From Bacillus velezensis (GTDB lineage: Bacteria > Bacillota > Bacilli > Bacillales > Bacillaceae), in NCBI RefSeq assembly GCF_001461825.1, contig NZ_LLZC01000019.1:628947-692946 (forward strand): DNA of 64,000 nt, written 5' to 3'. The notes under the pieces are model-generated. The model was not told where the DNA came from and did no database searches. It saw only the letters and a program-made list of their open reading frames with translations. The position numbers and the translations under genes were made by a program. This document shows positions 61,560 through 64,000 of the stretch, in pieces (positions within the stretch are counted from its first letter, which is position 1; each line of letters starts with the position of its first letter).

Positions 61560-62591
61560 TCATAGTCCGGCATAGCCGAAGGCGCCCGGGGTAAGCTTTA
61601 CAGGCCTTCCGGTTTTAAACGATTCCGTCGCGGCGATCCCGATTTCTAAGTTAATCGTGGCATCGACGTCTGTCACAATCGGCGTTTCCCCTTTTTTCAC
61701 ACATTCGGCAAAGTGCTCAAGCTCCAGACGGTAAGCGTCTTTAAAGCGGGCTTGAAAATCCGGAATAATTTCGTAGCTGCTGCCTGACTCCGTTAAAACG
61801 GTGACATGGCTTTTCCGCAGCGTACCGACCAAGATGCTTCCCGCCGTCCCGATAATTTCGGCTCGGATATCATGCCCGTACGGAGAATTTCGGCTTGCCT
61901 CCACATCGCCGGCCGCGCCCGAATCAAATTCAAGATACGTTAATGCCTGATCAACGTCGCCGCACTCTTCCATGAACGGGTGCTTTAAAATTCTCCCGTG
62001 CCCGCAGACGGACGTAACTTCGGCATTCATGAGATATCTCGCGATGTCGTAATCATGAATCGAACAGTCAATGAAAAGCCCTCCGCTATGCTTGATAAAT
62101 TCCGCGGGCGGTGCGCCTTGATCTCTTGTAAATCCTTTATAATAAATGGGCCTGCCGATTTCCCCGGCGTCGATTCTTCTTTTCGCGTCGGCGTATGCCG
62201 GATCAAACCGTCTCATAAAACCGACCTGGCAGATGACGCCCGTTTCTTCGATTTTTTTCATGACTTCTTTAGATTCCTCAAGACTCAGGGTGAGCGGCTT
62301 TTCAACAAAGATGTGCTTGCCGTTTTCAGCAGCCTTCATGATCATTTCCGCATGTGTGCTTGTCGGTGTGACAATGATGACGGCGTCAATCGTGTGATCT
62401 TCCAACAGGTCATACGGATTCTCCGTCCATTTGGCGATTCCTAATTCTTTCGCACACGCTTCCGCCTTTCCCTTCATCGGGTCACAGACGGCCGCAAGCT
62501 CGGCTCCCCGCACTTCGCTGACTAAATGCTTCGCATGAAAATACCCTAATCGTCCTAATCCCAGCACCGCACATCTGACTTGATCTGTCAT
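61560..62591 (-). CDS. iolX: scyllo-Inositol dehydrogenase IolX (YisS)
   Basis: A 343-residue Gfo/Idh/MocA oxidoreductase. The NAD-binding GLGRLGYFHAKHL is at the start, EKPLTLS carries the conserved lysine, and the catalytic pair is in DCSIHDYDIARYL. In B. subtilis YisS was renamed IolX, the NAD-dependent scyllo-inositol dehydrogenase repressed by IolQ (DegA), encoded next door. Three IolQ-like sites lie upstream. Function by synteny and known family. Confidence 0.92.
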   Translation of the reverse strand: MTDQVRCAVLGLGRLGYFHAKHLVSEVRGAELAAVCDPMKGKAEACAKELGIAKWTENPYDLLEDHTIDAVIIVTPTSTHAEMIMKAAENGKHIFVEKPLTLSLEESKEVMKKIEETGVICQVGFMRRFDPAYADAKRRIDAGEIGRPIYYKGFTRDQGAPPAEFIKHSGGLFIDCSIHDYDIARYLMNAEVTSVCGHGRILKHPFMEECGDVDQALTYLEFDSGAAGDVEASRNSPYGHDIRAEIIGTAGSILVGTLRKSHVTVLTESGSSYEIIPDFQARFKDAYRLELEHFAECVKKGETPIVTDVDATINLEIGIAATESFKTGRPVKLTPGAFGYAGL

Positions 62592-62629
62592 CTATCACCG
62601 CTCCTTTTTTCTTGAGGCCGCATGCCGCA

Positions 62630-62647
62630 ATGGCGCAAGCGGTTTCC
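62630..62647. promoter_or_regulatory. IolQ-like operator, proximal
   Basis: Minus strand GGAAACCGCTTGCGCCAT; matches the reported IolQ consensus AGAAARCGCTTKCKCAAA at about 14 of 18 positions. It lies 39 bases upstream of the iolX start. Confidence 0.6.
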
Positions 62648-62671
62648 CTTATTAAACAGAAATCATTATTT

Positions 62672-62689
62672 TGAAAGCGCTTTATTTAT
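62672..62689. promoter_or_regulatory. IolQ- or cre-like operator, middle
   Basis: TGAAAGCGCTTTATTTAT: matches the first two-thirds of the IolQ consensus, and also the first part of a CcpA cre site (TGWAANCGNTNWCA). Confidence 0.5.
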
Positions 62690-62731
62690 AACCCAAGCTG
62701 TTTGCTTTCTTTTCTTGCAATCCGCAGTTTG

Positions 62732-62749
62732 CGCAAGCGCTTTCTCAAA
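62732..62749. promoter_or_regulatory. IolQ-like operator, distal
   Basis: CGCAAGCGCTTTCTCAAA, about 16 of 18 positions of the IolQ consensus, the best of the three. It lies between the iolQ terminator and the iolX promoter region. Confidence 0.72.
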
Positions 62750-62800
62750 GCTGTTTTAATTTTACAATGCTTTTCGCTCGTTTGACAATGTTTTTCACAG

Positions 62801-62834
62801 AAAAAACGCGCCTTATCGCTGAGGGCGCGTTTTT
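62801..62834 (-). terminator. Terminator after iolQ
   Basis: AAAAACGCGCC/GGGCGCGTTTT stem; the iolQ stop lies in it and a T run follows in the minus direction. It makes iolX dependent on its own promoter. Confidence 0.85.
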
Positions 62835-63838
62835 GCCGGTGCCGTAGAATGCCTGATGACGAGTTCCGGAGATAAAATGATTTTGCTTTTTGTTTTTTTC
62901 TTCCCTTGAATCTCATCAATGAGAAGTTCAACGACACGCCGCCCCATTTCGCGTATGGGCTGAGAAATCGTCGTGAGCGGCGGTGCCGTCATTTCAGCGA
63001 GAATGGTATTGTCAAAGCCGATGACCGACAAGTCTTCCGGCACCCGAATGCCCCGGGAGCGCGCCGCCTGTATCGCCGCGCATGACAAGACGTCATTAAA
63101 GGCGAAAACGGCGGTCGGAAGGTCTCTGTCAAACAGCTCGCCCGCTGCCTGTTTTCCGCTTTCCAGCGAATATTCCGTCGGTATGATCAGCGATTCATCT
63201 AGTGTCATCCCCGCTTCCCGCATCGCTTTTCGAAAGCCTTTGATTCTGTCTCTTTCACCCGTCGTCGAACCGTTGCCGACGATACAGGCAATTCTTTTAT
63301 GGCCTAAAGATATGAGATGCTCAGCCGCCGTATAGCCGCCGAGAAAGTCATCGATAATGACGACGTCCATCGGCGCGAGCGGTTTATCCTGCGTAATCAT
63401 CGCAAGCGGGATGCCCGATTTCACCATATCATCAAGCGCTGTGACGCTGTCATCATGATCAAGTCCAGTCGCGAAAATAATGCCGTCCGCCTGCTTCTGC
63501 CGCAGCATCGAAAAATACTTCGTTTCTTTTTCAGGCTGATAATCGGTGCTGCAGATAATGATATGAAACCCCAGTGCACCGGCGCTGTCTTCAATGCTTT
63601 TCGCCAGTTCCCCGAAAAACGGGTTTGAAATATCCGGGGTGATCAGGCCGATCATATTCGTCTTTTTGCCCGTCAAAGCGGATGCGTGAACATTCGGATG
63701 ATAGTCCATCTCCTCCATGACACGGAGCACCATCCGGCGGGTTTTGTCACTGATCCTCCCCGTATTGTTGATGACCCGCGAGACCGTCGAGATGGAGACG
63801 CCCGCTTTTTCGGCCACGTCGTAAATTGTCATTTTCAT
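62813..63838 (-). CDS. iolQ: LacI-family repressor IolQ (DegA)
   Basis: A 341-residue LacI/GalR repressor. The DNA-binding head is TIYDVAEKAGVSISTVSRVIN, with hinge helix and the sugar-binding domain after KKTNMIGLITPDISNPFF. The effector domain ends with ELVIRHSTAP. Earlier called DegA because its overproduction promoted degradation of glutamine PRPP amidotransferase; later named IolQ, repressor of iolX. ATG 63838 follows GAGGGATCGG. Confidence 0.92.
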   Translation of the reverse strand: MKMTIYDVAEKAGVSISTVSRVINNTGRISDKTRRMVLRVMEEMDYHPNVHASALTGKKTNMIGLITPDISNPFFGELAKSIEDSAGALGFHIIICSTDYQPEKETKYFSMLRQKQADGIIFATGLDHDDSVTALDDMVKSGIPLAMITQDKPLAPMDVVIIDDFLGGYTAAEHLISLGHKRIACIVGNGSTTGERDRIKGFRKAMREAGMTLDESLIIPTEYSLESGKQAAGELFDRDLPTAVFAFNDVLSCAAIQAARSRGIRVPEDLSVIGFDNTILAEMTAPPLTTISQPIREMGRRVVELLIDEIQGKKKTKSKIILSPELVIRHSTAPAKTRPQR

Positions 63839-63874
63839 GCTTACCGATCCCTCTTTTTGTTCTCTGGTATTAGG

Positions 63875-64000
63875 TCAGTCCGTTTTCCGGCTTACGAATT
63901 TGCGGTATTCAAGCGGCGAAATGCCTTCAATCTGTTTAAACAGTTTGGAAAAATAGGTCGGGTCCTCCATGCCGATGGCGTCCGCGATCGCCCCCATTTT
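63875..64000 (-). CDS. yisR: AraC-family regulator YisR, C-terminal end
   Basis: The last 41 residues of an AraC/XylS regulator; the rest lies beyond the window. The second helix-turn-helix and family signature are visible: IADAIGMEDPTYFSKLFKQ and GISPLEYRKF. Name by position next to degA/iolQ. Confidence 0.85.
   Translation of the reverse strand, partial: KMGAIADAIGMEDPTYFSKLFKQIEGISPLEYRKFVSRKTD

Overview
The window is chromosomal DNA from a low-GC Gram-positive of the Bacillus subtilis species complex. Gene order and protein sequences follow the yisR-to-yjbN segment of B. subtilis, shown here in reverse. Differences in accessory genes fit the B. amyloliquefaciens/B. velezensis side of the group better than strain 168; this is inferred from memory of 168, not from a search. 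There is no rRNA, tRNA, CRISPR array, insertion sequence or prophage.

Layout. 1-4760: stress and cell-wall genes (partial NAD kinase, alarmone synthetase yjbM, yjbL, CYTH protein yjbK, transglycosylase yjbJ, truncated haemoglobin yjbI, Spx adaptor spxH, small membrane protein yizD). 4795-11030: proteolysis and competence control (pepF, coiA, mecA, yjbE, spx, yjbC). 11070-25311: a secreted glycoside-hydrolase-like protein, the opp oligopeptide permease, T-box-controlled trpS, yjbA and the app oligopeptide permease. 25485-32260: yjaZ, the fabHA-fabF fatty-acid operon with a FapR operator, comZ-med, yjaV, yjaU, yjzD, yjzC. 32314-41800: argCJBD-carAB-argF with an ARG box at the promoter. 41866-49632: yitZ/yitY, fosB, yitW, yitV, yitU, two small genes, a BsuPI-type inhibitor, yitT, yitS. 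49635-53720: an accessory block with a CYP152-type P450 and a lipoprotein-chemoreceptor operon. 53812-64000: yitL, yitK, SAM-riboswitch-controlled yitJ, yitI, yisX, the yisV/yisU regulator-exporter pair, yisT, iolX, iolQ (degA) and partial yisR.

Many genes belong to one regulatory theme. MecA, SpxH, Spx, ComZ, Med, CoiA and Opp all feed into competence, sporulation and oxidative-stress decisions, while T-box, S-box, FapR, ARG-box and IolQ sites give local metabolic control.

Most notable observations: (1) oppB carries an exact 40-bp inverted copy of its own internal sequence, which frameshifts and replaces the C-terminus; removing the 40 bp restores the usual ending. (2) The app operon has one ATPase gene where two are expected, and that protein is a D-type/F-type chimera. 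(3) A BMP-family binding lipoprotein is translationally coupled to a chemoreceptor behind a sigma-D-like promoter. (4) The BsuPI inhibitor carries a lipoprotein signal, and PepF a membrane segment; each also has a well-placed internal start for a soluble form. (5) A perfect 11-bp-arm palindrome lies between the MocR regulator gene yisV and the exporter gene yisU. Both peptide permeases are therefore altered in the same genome.
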